Source: Saposhnikovia divaricata (lineage: Eukaryota > Streptophyta > Magnoliopsida > Apiales > Apiaceae). From it: 64,000 bases of DNA. The stretch is from contig CM071598.1 of the NCBI GenBank assembly GCA_036435485.1, positions 120,654,148 to 120,718,147 of the forward strand. The letters are read 5' to 3'. A program made the translations under genes and the position numbers. Of this stretch, positions 25,338 to 38,700 are shown in pieces. Under the pieces are notes generated by a model. That model was not told the origin of the DNA, did no database searches, and saw only the letters and a list, made by a program, of their open reading frames with translations. Within the stretch, counting starts at the first letter, position 1, and every line of letters begins with the position of its first letter.

Positions 25338-26750
25338 TGAATCACGCAAGCGTACACGGTCACAAGTAATATAAGATTAAGTAGAGTTCATTCCCATAGA
25401 GACTGGTATATTTCAGATTATGCAACTTATGCAACAATGTATGATTATTATTCACTGCTAAGACAAGTATCAAAAGTGTGTTTTGATTATCTAATTTAAC
25501 TAAGAAGCAATTTAGCAAAATTATGATCTAATAACTAACGTGGTTTAAAACTGATTTACTAATGAGAGAATAAACATGCGATCCTAACTTCATTAAATAC
25601 TTCGTCTAGAGTTGATGCCTTTAATCAAAGTATGTGATGGTTATGATAACTGATCGGACAACACGAAACAAGTACACGCTACCTGTCAATATACGTATAC
25701 CAAACTACTCAACATCCATAAAAGAGATAGAAGCTAAGCAGACACCAATTATGTTTAGACCCTATATGTCTATAAGATTTGAAAACATAACGGTTTAAGA
25801 ACAAGTTATCCATTGAGATCACATAGGGCAGCGTAAGATGGTTAAAATTATACTACGAATCATGATATCGAAACATTCATAAACCTATGCTACCATGGCA
25901 AGTTCTAATCTTTATATCCACTGTCGCTTCAATAAAGATTAACAATTTAGATGTTAGCTACGCATCTAAAAGCATTATGCACAACCATACGAGGATATTA
26001 ATAATTCATCACACGCAAATCTTTTAAGCAATCAAACTACTAAACTACATAAATAAATCCGTTAGAATCCCATGACAACGATTAGTCATAATCGAACGGA
26101 TCGTCATCACGGGATCTAGAGATAACATGATAATAAACAAAGTCTGAATAAAAACAATAGTGCTAGAGTAATAGAGTTAAGAAAAAAATTCCCAAAAACA
26201 TCCAAGAGTATCGCCTAAAAGAAGAATACAAAAGATGAAGTTGATCTAGATCTCCGTTTCTTGTCATGAGAGTTAGGAATCCTTCTCCAAGTCTCTCTCG
26301 TCTCCCTCTCTGTGAAAAAACGTGCTCTTTACGATGTCTAGACATGTATTTATAGCCCCAACATCTTGGACAGCAAGAAAAACCCTTAAAATTCGATTTT
26401 AAGTTAAATCAGGAAATCTTGAAGTTCGGGCAGGCACGGCCGCACCCTAGGACAGCGCCCCCGCGCTCAAAGACAGCGCACCCTCGCTCTAAAAGTCTGG
26501 AATTTTCTGCTTTGCTGATTTTTCTTCATTTTTTTTTCATTTCTTCGTTCCGATGTTCTTGCAAATTACCATTCTTCAGTTCTTGAGCCTCAATCCACCA
26601 TATGAACATGCAAAAGTATCTCCCTGCTTCAAGATAACATCCCTGCACAATCTCACTAAAAACGAATCAAAAACACGACATACTTGAGGCCAAGTTAATC
26701 AATTTAAGCCGATACGAAGCGTTCCAAGTGGATATGAAATCCACTTATCA
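25338..26750 (-). mobile_element. Solo-LTR-like insertion in the gypsy gag region
   Basis: On the minus strand it starts TGATAAGTGGATT at 26750 and runs about 1.4 kb without coding capacity. It includes a TATA-like 'tatttata' near 26346, GC-rich 'cagcgcccccgcgctc' sequence near 26450, and a 3' part near 25340-25400. The gypsy coding-like sequence is interrupted exactly here. No primer-binding site, polypurine tract or second copy is present. A clear target duplication was not found, and the left end (TG at about 25338) is approximate. Confidence 0.5.
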
Positions 26751-27242
26751 TTCTACAACTGGGGATTCGCTCCTTGAGTTCGTGGATTTTGGGTCACCCC
26801 TTGGGGAGTCGTTCCCTGAATGAAAGTCAAGGGGAGTGGATCATCGATCCGATTGCTCTTTCATCATCTTTAATGTACGATCGAGACTTCTTATTCCTGC
26901 TACATAGGTGGTTCCAAGCCTCAAATACGGGGTGAATCATCCCCTCGTTTGGGTGGAAGCCCATAACTTGGGTTCTGATCTGTTAGTGGTGGAAGCACCG
27001 TGGTAGAGATTTATAATCATGCTTGCCTATTATGGGCATAATCATGCCTAGAATTGGGGATCTGCCCTTGGAGAGTTTAGAGTCGTTCTTCGGACTTCAG
27101 CTCCTTTGGAGACTCGTTTAAATTCCTGTTCCTAGAGGGTTCAACCCTTGTATAGTGGTATGTGTTGGTTGAGTTCCAGCAGCGGTGGTCGGAATGCGTA
27201 TTGAGGCTGGTGGAACGTCACATCCATGGTTGACGTCTTCTT
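26751..27242 (-). pseudogene. Remaining 5' part of the gypsy gag region
   Basis: A GC-richer, frame-broken stretch lies between the solo-LTR-like insertion and the primer-binding site. The minus-strand translation is rich in Gln, Gly, Pro and Thr but interrupted by stops. Gag assignment rests on position only. Confidence 0.45.
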
Positions 27243-27263
27243 CCCACAGACGGTGCCAAATTT
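27243..27263 (-). promoter_or_regulatory. Primer-binding site of the gypsy element
   Basis: The minus strand reads TTTGGCACCGTCTGTGGG immediately inside the 5' LTR. This resembles the TGGCGCCGTCTGTGGG-type primer sites of Tat-like elements. Confidence 0.6.
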
Positions 27264-28036
27264 TGTGGAATGAAAAGTAGGGTGTAATTAATTCGTGTAT
27301 TGATTGCTAGGGATTGAGAGCTTCGAGCTTTAATGGTGGCTGCTCTTGCTGTCGGGACTAGTCAATCCTCGCAAGATGCCTACGTACCTTGATGAACATC
27401 AAGAATCAAGCCAAAACGTTGTTCTTGGTGATTCCCTCGGGGGCTATGGCGGCAGGGGCACACCAAGGACGTCGTGGCTTGTATGTCCTAATTCGAGGAT
27501 TAAGCCTAAAACGCAAGTGACGTATGGAGCTGTGCCCCAAAAACGTTGTTTAGAGAATGAGGGGTCAGGCCATTTACATAGGCATTGGGTGCCTTGGACT
27601 TAGAGGTTTGGTGTCTTGGTGGACAAGTTACCCACTTTAGATAGAATTCTGGATCTTTCCATGAGGAAGGCTGATTCCTATTGGACTCGTATGTCTTGGG
27701 GGCTACTCCTTGAATGGATTGGTTCCCTTTTGGACTCAATAACAGAGGCTTTTTCTTGGTTGATTTATCAACTATGAATTTATTATTTAATTTAGGGTCT
27801 TGGGCCTCATTATTGGGCTTTGACCTTGGACCAACCAAGGTTTATTTAATGCAACATTAAATATGTCTTTAGGGCTTATTTTCAGCCCATATCATTTGCA
27901 TCCCAACTTCTAGGAAAATTGATTAGGTTTTCATTGAAGTTATAATTGGTCCTTATCAAGACTCAGGGTCCAATTTATCCCTTACCTGGGACTAATACCC
28001 TAAATCTGGGATTTTTAATTTTGTTCAATTTTTGCA
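27264..28036 (-). repeat. 5' LTR of the Tat-like gypsy element
   Basis: Matches 7124-7899 over about 750 bp with roughly 5% differences. It probably starts TGCAAAAATTG on the minus strand (28036) and ends TTCCACA (27264). TTGT follows on the outer side. Confidence 0.8.
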
Positions 28037-28404
28037 TTGTTTTATATCCGTACATGAATATTTCGCTCACTGCCAGTCTTGTTTCCTTATTTTTCCTCGG
28101 TAGGTAATCATATTTAAAAGATCTACTTTTGGGGAAAAGCGCGAGTTTTCAGAATCTTGAGTAGTTTATATGTTATTTTGAGTTATCGCATTTGTTGGGA
28201 TGTCAAAAAAAATAGTTCAATGAACCACCTTCAGATTTTCAAGTAATACAATTCATGAATAATTTACTTGATTAGATTTTCAAGTAATACAATTCATGAA
28301 TAATTTGCTTGATCAGATTGTTTTGGAACTCCAATAAATCCTTATTATGTAAACTTTTTAAACATTATCCAAACATATACTTGTTAACCATGTCTCACTT
28401 TTTT
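28037..28404. other. AT-rich spacer with a 41-bp tandem duplication
   Basis: No gene is visible. The segment beginning 'gattttcaagtaatacaatt' at 28234 is repeated at 28275 with three base changes. Confidence 0.6.
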
Positions 28405-29225
28405 TTAGAAAATGACCAAAATAACACAAAAACACTACCCAACTGTCCAAAATGACGATTCGCACGAACAGTGCCCAAAATAACCACGGAGATGCGCATT
28501 GGCGGTCTGCGTAGCCTATGACACGCATGTTGAACATGCGCATCTGAGGTAACGCATCTCCCAGATGCGCAATGACGTCATATGACGTCATTTGTTCAAT
28601 TGAAGCTCCGGTGCTCAGACCACCTCCAAATTGTCATTTACGTCGCCCCCCTCCGTTCTCCCCCCTCCGGCTACCTCCAGTCTTCCTGAAGGGATCAAAA
28701 TGAAGCCCATAGCTATCTCTTCCTTTTCCCCCGTTTGATTTGTTGAGTTTGGCCCCGTAGGGGCGTGTACGAAGAAATCTGAAAACCACAACGGAAAATT
28801 GAGCTCGAATTGGGGTTTTGAAATTCGGCAAAAGAAATGGAAAATCAATGGTACAGGCTTATAGAGGGAGAGAAGGGGAGCATTTTGGTGTATGGTATTG
28901 TAGTGAACGATTGCTGGAAAGGGGTAAATGATGTGGTCAAATTTTTTGAACAGTACGATCTGCGCATGTTCAACATGCGCATACTAATCCACGTATGTTG
29001 AACATGCGTATTAAATGCACTGTTCACTTGTGTGCATAAGCTGGTTCAGTTGCTGAAACATAAGCGTGGGTTGAATCAAAAAAAATTGAAGACTACGCAT
29101 TTTATTTATGCATATATGGACCTCGCATCCCGCCAATGCGTAATTTTCTGGTCAATTTGGGCAAGTTTTCCGAAAACGTCATTTTGAGCAATGTAAATTA
29201 AAAATGTGTTATAAAGGACATTCAC
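28405..29225. mobile_element. Foldback-type non-autonomous DNA element
   Basis: The outer about 100 bases of each side are diverged inverted copies. 'caaaatgacg', 'tgcccaaa' and 'gcattggcg' appear on the left in the same order as on the reverse complement of the right. The interior holds palindromes: TGACGTCATATGACGTCA near 28572 and GCGCATGTTCAACATGCGC near 28966. No transposase is encoded. Frames at 28615-28848 are uninterrupted but resemble no protein I know. A Mutator-like origin is possible. Confidence 0.5.
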
Positions 29226-29780
29226 CCCTTTTTTTCTTCTATCAAACTATATTTTATTTTTAAAGTATTTTATATTTGTTAACAGTTTCATTCAAGTGTA
29301 TTATTAAAAGTACCATTGCACATTTAAAATGTAAAAAAAAAAGTGTAAATCAATATCATTCAAATGTTTTAGTAAATTTTTACGGAACAATACTATTTAT
29401 ATAAAATTTAAACTTCTACTCATTTGGAAATTTTAATGATCCCGAAATGTATATTCAGAATTTCCAGATTCCTAAGTCAGAATAGCTACCATTATACCAG
29501 GGATTCGAAGTCTTAAAAATAATAAGATGAATGGCTTTTATAAATGTAAATAGAGAAAAAAGAAGAGATATTATCCGCAACGGCTACTCCATTAAATTCA
29601 CGTTTATGAGCCGTCCGATTAGATATTATACCCACATTTCATCAAACACTGAACGGATAGGATTACACATTTTGCGGTTAGATAGGATTATTTTTCACTC
29701 CTTTCTTCGTCTAGCTCACACATACGCACACACACACTCCTGTATGTATACATGTGTTATAACCTCATCAACAAAAGATT
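29226..29780 (+). promoter_or_regulatory. Upstream region and 5' UTR of the PPR-CBS gene
   Basis: This AT-rich intergenic DNA leads into the gene. A CA-rich stretch near 29715-29735 lies close to the start. No confident TATA box was identified, so the transcription start is unknown. Confidence 0.4.
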
Positions 29781-32700
29781 ATGATGATGATGATGATGAT
29801 GCAGATGCAGCATCAGCAGCAGCGAATTGGAGTATTTTCTGATAGATTTTTGAATAAAAATTCGGTTTCATCTTCATATTGTTGTAATTGTTTCGTTAAA
29901 ATTCCCAAAAAAGTGTCGAAACATCGATCTCAAACACTTGATCATCCAAGTCCCCCGAATTTGAAACTGCTTACTTCTCGCATTGTTAGACTCACTCGCA
30001 GACGGCAACTTAATCAGGTCCATTTCCTGTCCCTTTCGGTTTCCATTTCTTTAGTTTTTGGTTGTAAATATCAGAAATCGGTTTTATTCTCTTTGGCTTA
30101 ACTTAAATAAGATGCATGTTAAAATAGTTACCTGCTAATTTAATTATATTTTACAACTTGTTTATTTATGAATTATTATTTGTTTGTGTAGATTAATTGA
30201 TGACGCATAACTTATGAATTATAAGAATAACAAAGTTGTACAAGTATACTACCAAGTCGTAAATTGTTATTTGACTGACAGATCAAATTAATTGTTTCTG
30301 TGAATGTACTTGTGTAGTTATTATTTCTGATGTGTTTGCAGAGTTGGAAGCAATTTACGATATCTGTGTTATATTTCTAAAGAGAGATGAATGTGAATTG
30401 TTCTGTCCTCTTTTTCTTTATAGATTTTTGAGGAAGTGGAGGCTGCAAAAAAACGACATGGACAGCTCAACACAATTGTGATGAATGCAGTAATGCAGGC
30501 TTGCGTTCATTGTGGTGATATTGATTCAGCTCTCAGAATCTTTGCAGATATGTGCAAGTCACAAAGCTGCGGGGTTGATGATGTCACGTATGGGACACTG
30601 CTCAAGGTACTTGGGTGATTTTACTTTCAAAGTTTATTATAAGTTATAAGTTGAATAGGTGTCTGACCTGTTTGCCTTACTATTCAAATGTTCGTGCTAA
30701 AATTTGTTAATTTATTATTCAACCTTATTTGATCTTTTAATGAATATTGATTTGGCTTCTTATGTATTTTTATATCTGTTATTGCAAATTAGTTTGTATC
30801 CATATAGTTTGGAGCCTGAATGAATTACTAGCTCTGTTTCAGAAAATCATATTTTTCTTGGTAAGCAATGTTATCAGGGCAAGTAGAGACACTGGCAAAT
30901 TAAGTAGCTGTAAACCTTCTATTGGATTGAAGGAAACACTCCAAATTTGTCTCTGAATATTTCTATTTCACGACAATGGCATATTATCTATCTGTACTTT
31001 GCTTAAACCTTCTACGATTGAGCGACTATGCCCTAATTAACGTAGAGGTACCACAAGGGATCGGCTATCTCCACATTTTAGAAAATATCTGCTATAAGAA
31101 ACAATGCCCCGCAACTTCCTCTTTCCACCTTGCAACCATGTGAAGTATAATAAACTTTGATTTTGTGGTGGGTGTGGTGTTAAGGGTATATCATGGTGTG
31201 TTGGGAATTGACGAAAGAGTTGTCAAGAAACAGGGAACGAACCTTCTGCAGAATTTCTTTTGCCGGACTCTATAAGCCAACTTATGGCTTATAAGCCCAT
31301 ACGATCTTATGAAAGGTGTTTGCCAACTCAACTTATAACTTATATGCCCATAAGTTGAGTTTGCCAACTCAACTTATGAAAGGTGTTAGTAACAACGTAC
31401 TTTTATCCCAACTTATTTCTTAATTCTTGAATTCTTTGCTTGTTTAAATATTTTTACTTTTGTGTTTTTAATTCTCTTTTTATTTTAAAATGCATGTATT
31501 GAGATTGTTATATTATGTAATTACTTTTTTAATTTAATTTAACAAAGACTTCACTAACTTATGAGTAAATTTATCCAAATACCTATATAACTTATAAGTA
31601 TCCATCTACTTATCACTTATATGACATTTATTCATTATAAGATGAAAGTTACTCTTTTTAAGATACCCCTATGACAAAGGCCTTTTAACAGTGTGCATCT
31701 GATCTATTTAATTATCATCCATAATATCTGATTGTGTATCCGGGTCAAAGCAAATATTATTTATTCTTCTAAACAGGAATCACAATCGTATACACCTACG
31801 AATTGCTAATAATTGGTTTTGAACTTTAGTTTAAAATGTGAGAGATGCAAAAATAAAAACGGGTTCACAACACATTCTGGAATATCATAGCTGTTTCTGT
31901 GTTGCCACTATCTTCCTATTCTTATATGTTATATTAGATTTTTTTCTATTTCCAGATTTTCAATGTTAAGTTTCCTATAGCTGCATACGCAATGTGTAAG
32001 TGGACCCTTGATGTATACATTAATCTGTAAAATTGTTGACACTGCAAGTGCAATCTATTCAAATGGATACTACAAATACAGGTTCATCCCATATAAACAA
32101 AATAATTCCTAATTTTTGGTTGTATAAGTAAATAGGGAAATTTAGAAATAGTAAAAGTTGATGGGCGATATAATTACAATATGAATACTCAATTACTCTA
32201 CAAGTGTAGGAAAGGAAAAACAGTGCCACAGAAACCATTATTAGAAGGCAGCCCTAGAATTCGAATTCACACTTACAAAATGAACAAGTAATTTCTGTAT
32301 TTCAGAATTGCTTCTTATGATTTGTGTTCGCTTTTCTTTGTAATGAAGTTAATATTGCATTTGATAAATGGTAAAAATTTGTCAAAATTCACGAGTAACT
32401 GTTACAATATATGTGAGTTGTGTTTAGAAGGGAGAAATCAATGGTATGTGTAAAAAAAGATTGAGGCGGAAACTATATTGTACATGTTAGTTATATGTAT
32501 ATTCTGCGCATTGCAATGTAGAGCATGAGCTCTTAGTTTATAAATAAAAATCTCCCTCCATTTGGAATATGAACCATGATGTCATAGTACGTAATGTTTA
32601 AATGTCGTACTTGTTTATCATCTTAACATGATCCCTCAATTGAAATCCATCTTCAGATTAAATAGGGATCACTAGGAGCGCCCTAGCGTAACCTTGGTGT

Positions 32701-35700
32701 ATACAAGACCGATCTTGGGACATAAGACCTCTCCGGAGATTGACAATTAAAGAAAAATGGGAATACAAGGACTTGAACTTGCAATTGTGACCATCATGTA
32801 TACTAGAGCTTTGAATTGTGATGGATGACCACCATGATTGATCGGTTGATGGATGGCCATTAACCACTTACAAATGCCTATTATTGACCTTAATAATGGT
32901 AGCCTTACATTTTCACAAATTACAAACACTGCTAAAATTTATACCTATATCACTGATTATGGACTTTAAGAACAATGCTTACTGAAATCTGACCGGACCA
33001 TAATAGATAAACTCGCCTTGATGAGCACTATAATCTATCCAAAAGCAACTTTGAGAAAATGGGCGGAAGGTGGCCCACACACCGGCGCCTGAGGGTGCTG
33101 GTCATCAGACAGACACGTGAGTGGCGTGAGACAGTGCGTGAAAAGGAATCTGCTTGCGAATTTTTACATGACTCATCCCATAATACTTGTCAGGTCAAAA
33201 GGAATACTTATGCATGGCATGATTAAATTCTTGTGCCACATCTTAACGGTAACCCGTATAGTATAATGAATTACTTCATTTTAAATAACCTATTTAATAA
33301 TGCATACCAATCATATGTCAGTTGTAAAGTAAGATCTTCATATGAGTTGGCGCCAGACCCACGTTTGCCCCTATATTACAGATCGGAATGTTCATATGTA
33401 AAAATTAACTTGCAACTAATTTTCATTTTTCGCAACGTTTTTTACCTGTTCGATTATTTGGGTCAATTCTAGATATTGACTGGACAATCAAGCCCAGAAT
33501 GACATCTTAAGATGCTAAACATCACCGCAAAAACACTAGTAAGCGACAAAGATGCATAGTTATTTTCCTCTATCCCATGAGTCCATGACAACTAGTCCAA
33601 GCTATTATAAATATGGTGTCTACAAAGTTTTGTAGTTCAAAGGAAACCCAAGTTCTAAGATGATAAAAAGGCAATTGTTTTTAGGTTTGTAGCTTGATGT
33701 CTCATATATTTTAAACCCTAACCGGAAAGATTATTAATTTTTTTTACGTGATTAGGTGGGTTATCTAGGTCCTTGTATTGTAACGCCCAATCCCTCATGT
33801 TGCATAATTTGAAGCCCTGGCATATTGGTTAGCTTTTACCTGCACTCTAATCTGACTACAATCTTTTCATCTGTATCAACATTGTAGGTATTTGTTAAAA
33901 TAATGCATTTACAAACAGACAACTGATCTCTTTCTTTTATTCCAATGAAGGGTTTGGGCGATGCTCGAAGAATTGATGAGTCATTTCAAATACTTGAATC
34001 GGTGGAACAAGGTACCGCTGTGGGTAGTCCATCTTTGTCAGCCCCACTTATATATGGTTTATTGAATGCTCTAATTGAAGCAGGTAAGAATATTTAACGC
34101 TTAGTGTCCCTCAAATACATTTCACTATTTTTTCGGCTCAAAATTTTTATGGTGACTAAAATATTATTTCCATCCCACTTTCTGTTATGTTGAGAAACAT
34201 GGTGGATGTTAAAGGCTTTTGGAGTGAATTATATTTGTCTTACGTTTTCTATTAATAGTAGGTTTTATCCTTGGTAACTCGGAATTCAGTTATGGCAGTC
34301 CTTAACTATTGCATTGTACCAATGTTTGTAGCGTCTTAACATACATGCTAACAATAGCATCATTTATTTTATTAACTGGGAAATACAAAGAATTATGTTA
34401 CAAGGGGATGTGCTACATCTCGTAGTAATTTGATCATTTTATTAATTTAGACATGTTTTCGCAAAATTTTATCATTTTATTCTGCTGCTGTAGTACAGGG
34501 GATCTGCGTCGAGCGAATGGTCTTCTTGCACGTTATGGTTTCGTATTTAATGAGGGAGGCAACTACTCAATCTCGGTTTACAATATGTTGATGAAGGTTT
34601 GTGATATTGACAATCTATATGCTTTTAGGCACTTTATGTTTGTTGTGCTCCTAGTTCCAGTTATCAAAGTTTAGAAGTTTTAGTTCATTTATATCAGCAG
34701 CATACTTTGTAAGCAGGGATATATCAGCACGGGGTCTCCTCATTCAGCATTACGCGTTTTCAACGACATACGACAACAAGGGTTGAACCCTGACAAGCTC
34801 ACATATAATACTATAATCTTTGCATGTGTAAAGATGAATGATCTAGAAACTGCAGTGCAAATTTTCCAGGAAATGAAGGTTATATGTTTAGACATCCCTA
34901 TACAGACTAATTACTAATAAACTGGTGCCATTAGGTTTTTTGATTTTCTGGAAATAAGAAACGAGTATTAATATTTTGCAGGACAGGTCACAGAAAGACG
35001 GTCATCATGACCTCGCACCTGATGTTATTACATATACGACGTTACTTAAGGTTAGTTCTGCACCCATAAATCTTGTATGATAATCTATGTGATTCCAGTG
35101 CTTAATTCCTAGATGAGTATATGATAATAGTTTGTATAGGATATAGTAGTTTTCCTTTGAGGAGTACAAGTTTTTAAGTCTAGATTATTACTTCCAAAGA
35201 GATCAATTCCTAGTGGAGTCTCTAATATTAATTTGTATTGGTCTCGCATAGTAGTATTTCTTTGAGGAGTATAAGTATTTAAGTCTAGATTATTACTTCC
35301 AAAGAGCTCTTGAAAACGGGCATCATTTAACCTGCTGGAAATTAGATAAAGATATTAAGAAATTGACATGAAATTCACTGTTAATTTAGCGAACTCAAAT
35401 ACAATGAAGCAAAAACATTTAATTCCATATAATTCACTGTGCAAGTAAATTGTATTTTATGTCTCAGTTTTCATCTTTTTAAGATTCAACTTTAGAAACT
35501 CTTCATAAAGTGTGGACCCGACAAATCAAGATCAGAATTCAATACCTTTTAAATGTTTTGGTATAGGTGTGCTAAATGAAAAGTAGACCTTTTTTATTAA
35601 ATGAAGTTCAGTATACTTCCTATCTATATACATATATCTGGTTTCCGATCTTTGCACTTTTGTAGCATTCAGATGTGCCAACTTTGGGCAAAGTTGTTGA

Positions 35701-38700
35701 CAGTATCTAAAATTTGATCTTTTAAAGTTTCTCAGTGGGGACTGGTAAATGCATTTTCATATTCTGGGGGCTCACATGAATACATGGTCATGAGGTTAAT
35801 GCTTTTGGGTGATTCTCATTTAAGCTTCTCCTTGATATTCATGTTTCTAAAGAATTCTCCTGCTCCCACCCCTGCTCTCTTTCTTCTATTATTTAAACCG
35901 GGTGCAATCTTTAAGAAATTCTATGTGCTTGCTTTAAAGTGTCAAAACATTGATGTTTTTAGTTTGCAATCTTTTTATTTTATTTGCTAATTGGAAATCT
36001 TCTCTACAAATAGGAATGTGTGTATTAGTTAGAAAATACATCTTCAAGTTGCAAAACATGTATTCCTTTATTTTGGGGTATGAATTAGTGAATTCCACTG
36101 ATGCAGATTCACTTTCTTTCTCACTTGGTAAATTACTCTCTACTCGTTTTTGTTACCCAAACTCGGCTGGAGGTGTCCAACAAGAATACTTTTCCAAGTG
36201 TCAGGGTCGGCAATATTTTGAAAATTGTACATGTTTTTGGCCTATAATAAGTCCCCGAATGTCCATGCCAGTGTCCAAGTGTCGAGTTTCTGGTCGGGTA
36301 TTTAAGACAAATTTAAGAGTTGGGGTAACAGAGTACTCGACATGGGGATTACCCCGTATCATGTTCGATACATTTGTTTTTTCCAGAACATCTGCAGTAT
36401 TCATTTTGATTATTTCTATTATAGTGCGAAGAAATTTAGTGAAAGTGACTGAGAATATTGTGTTTTAGTACTTTTTAATAAATTGTGTGGTATCAATATA
36501 TTCATATACAATGGTCTTATGTGCTTTTCTTGATATTATTGTATTTTGAGTTTTGTCCTAAATATGCCTTCATTTTTACAGGGTTTTGGACAGGCCAAAG
36601 ATCTTGGTTCCATTGAGAAAATTGTAATAGAAATGAAGTTTCATCATAACTTGTTGATCGATCGAGTTGCATACACTTCAATTGTCGATGTACTGCTAAC
36701 TTGTGGTTCGACCAAAGGTATGGTATGCTTCTGAATGGCTCTTATGAGATGTATTTGGAATATGGAGTATGCAAGTTAAAGTGTCAAACCTCTATGTTAG
36801 TAATAGGAATGCTAATATATGCTGATAAAGTTGTAATCGAAGAGCATTATTTTTGTAGATTACTTAGAACTGAAGTTGAATCTATAATCTACACAACAAC
36901 CTAAGTCCAAGCTGATGTGTCTCTGCAACATTGTGGATATGTTTCTTTACGTCCGCAGATCCACCTTGGAGCTTTTAACTGGCCAACTATTTGTCGTACA
37001 TGGTGTTCTGAAAAGCGTCAGGTAAACCTAAGTGATTGAATGACCATATTGCTTGATCATTTGAAATGGTCGCATATGGGGTCTTTTAAATAAATTAAGT
37101 GGATTAAAAATTCAAAGAAGTTAAGAGCTTTTAAATCGTAAGCGGGAGAGAATAATCGGTATAAGCATTAAGCAGGCCATCTTTGGGGTTGAGGTTGTAC
37201 ATCCGCGTTGCTCACATGATTGCCCTTGAATGTTGTCTTAAGCAAGCAAACCCTAGAACTCAATGATTATCTATGCACCAGGAACACCTGGTCTTTAACC
37301 TTTTTTGTGTAATATGTTTATGTATATAACAGACCATTTTTGTTAAGAGGCTTGTGAAGTAAAATCAAAATTTGATAAGATTTAAATTTAGGGCTCTTAT
37401 TTATGTTGACTTTTCTTTTACGCTAATAATTATCTTGTTAGTGGTAGTTTAATGGTAATTTTGTGCCGTATTTATCCAGTAATGGAATAAATACTCGTCG
37501 CCATAATTGTCTGTTTTAACTGAAAGATGCTCTTTTGTTGAATGAAGGAGTATACTTCATATGAAGATCTGGAAACATAATTTTTTTAATTTGTAACTTG
37601 TAGTCTTGTAGGTTACAGTAACTAAATTTAACTGATCAAGTAGACAGGAATGTAACAGCATGAGGTCCACTAACATGGGAACAGGCAGAAATAAAACTAA
37701 TTATTATATATTAAACTGATCTAGTAATGACAGGAATGTTACAAATTGACTTCTAAATACTTAAATTATTATGTGGAACCAAGTAGCAAGCTGACTCTTT
37801 GTTTTACCAGTTTGTATTTTCACTTTGCATACTGCAATGATATGGAAGAGAGATAATCTGTGGTTCAAGCAACAAATGTGGCTGTACAGCTGATGGTGCA
37901 GCAATAATAGTATTTAAAAGAACAACAGGCGAAAAGTAATGCAGGTTAATCAGATAATGGTAATAAGCTATCATTCGATATTAGTATGTATTTACTGTAG
38001 GAACTACATTTGGAATAATAACTGCCTGTTTCCAAAAGTAATACCATGGGACTGCAGTAATACATGGCAACACATTCCAAAAATGTAACTCGTTTCACAA
38101 TATTAGGAATGAAATTCCTAATGCTGTGCAAGTACAAGATTTCTCGAGATTTTATAAGATTCTCACTGTAGAATGTTCAGATGTTCATATTTGTAGTTCA
38201 TGTGCATGTGATGCTAGAGGACATCATTTTATTCATATGTAGTTTGTCGAGCTTATACTGGGTTGGCCTTTTGTATCTTCCGTGTGCATTTGCACCACAA
38301 AAGTTTAAAGTGCTTCTTTTAATTGCATAAAAACATAATATTTGGTGAAGGTGCTCTCTGTGTATTTGGGGAAATACTGAAGCAAGTTGCGAAAGATAGT
38401 AGTCTCCGCCCAAAACCTCATCTTTACCTCTCCTTGATGCGTGCTTTAGCTGTTAAAGGTGAATATTATTTGGTAAAAAATTTGCATAAACGCATGTGGC
38501 CAGACACAGCTGGAACTATCTCATCGGATGCTCATATTGAAGCTGATCATCTTCTAATGGAAGCAGCTTTAAATGATGGTCAGGTACCATATCTACTTCT
38601 GCAGTGTATAAAGTCTCTTATTGATGCTTTCATGTTCCTTTCTTTAAAAAAAAAAAAAAAAATCTTCTGTTGATTTAAAAAAAAAAAAAAAGTAATGTAG

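Larger units (their letters stand above)
7124..28036 (-). mobile_element. Degraded Tat-like Ty3/gypsy retrotransposon carrying nested insertions
   Basis: Two related LTRs (7124-7899 and 27264-28036) flank the element in the same orientation. A tRNA-type primer-binding site lies just inside the right LTR. Remnants on the minus strand run gag-like, reverse transcriptase, RNase H, integrase from right to left, the gypsy order, followed by about 3 kb of repeat-filled 3' region before the left LTR. Without the copia insertion and the solo LTR in gag it would be about 7.2 kb. TTGT on both outer sides is a possible 4-bp target duplication. The LTRs differ at roughly 38 of about 750 positions by eye, plus an approximately 20-bp duplication in the left copy. 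The coding region is full of stops, so the element is dead. Assignment to the Tat lineage rests on integrase and RT motifs and the primer site. Confidence 0.75.

Noticed and set aside
28615..28848. 77-codon minus-strand frame in two overlapping readings
   Set aside because: It is within a foldback transposon and no motif is recognisable; GC-richer composition explains the lack of stops.
35950..36468. 172-codon frame between exons 6 and 7 of the PPR-CBS gene
   Set aside because: Wholly intronic, bounded by good splice sites of flanking exons, and without recognisable domain; it would interrupt the PPR tract.
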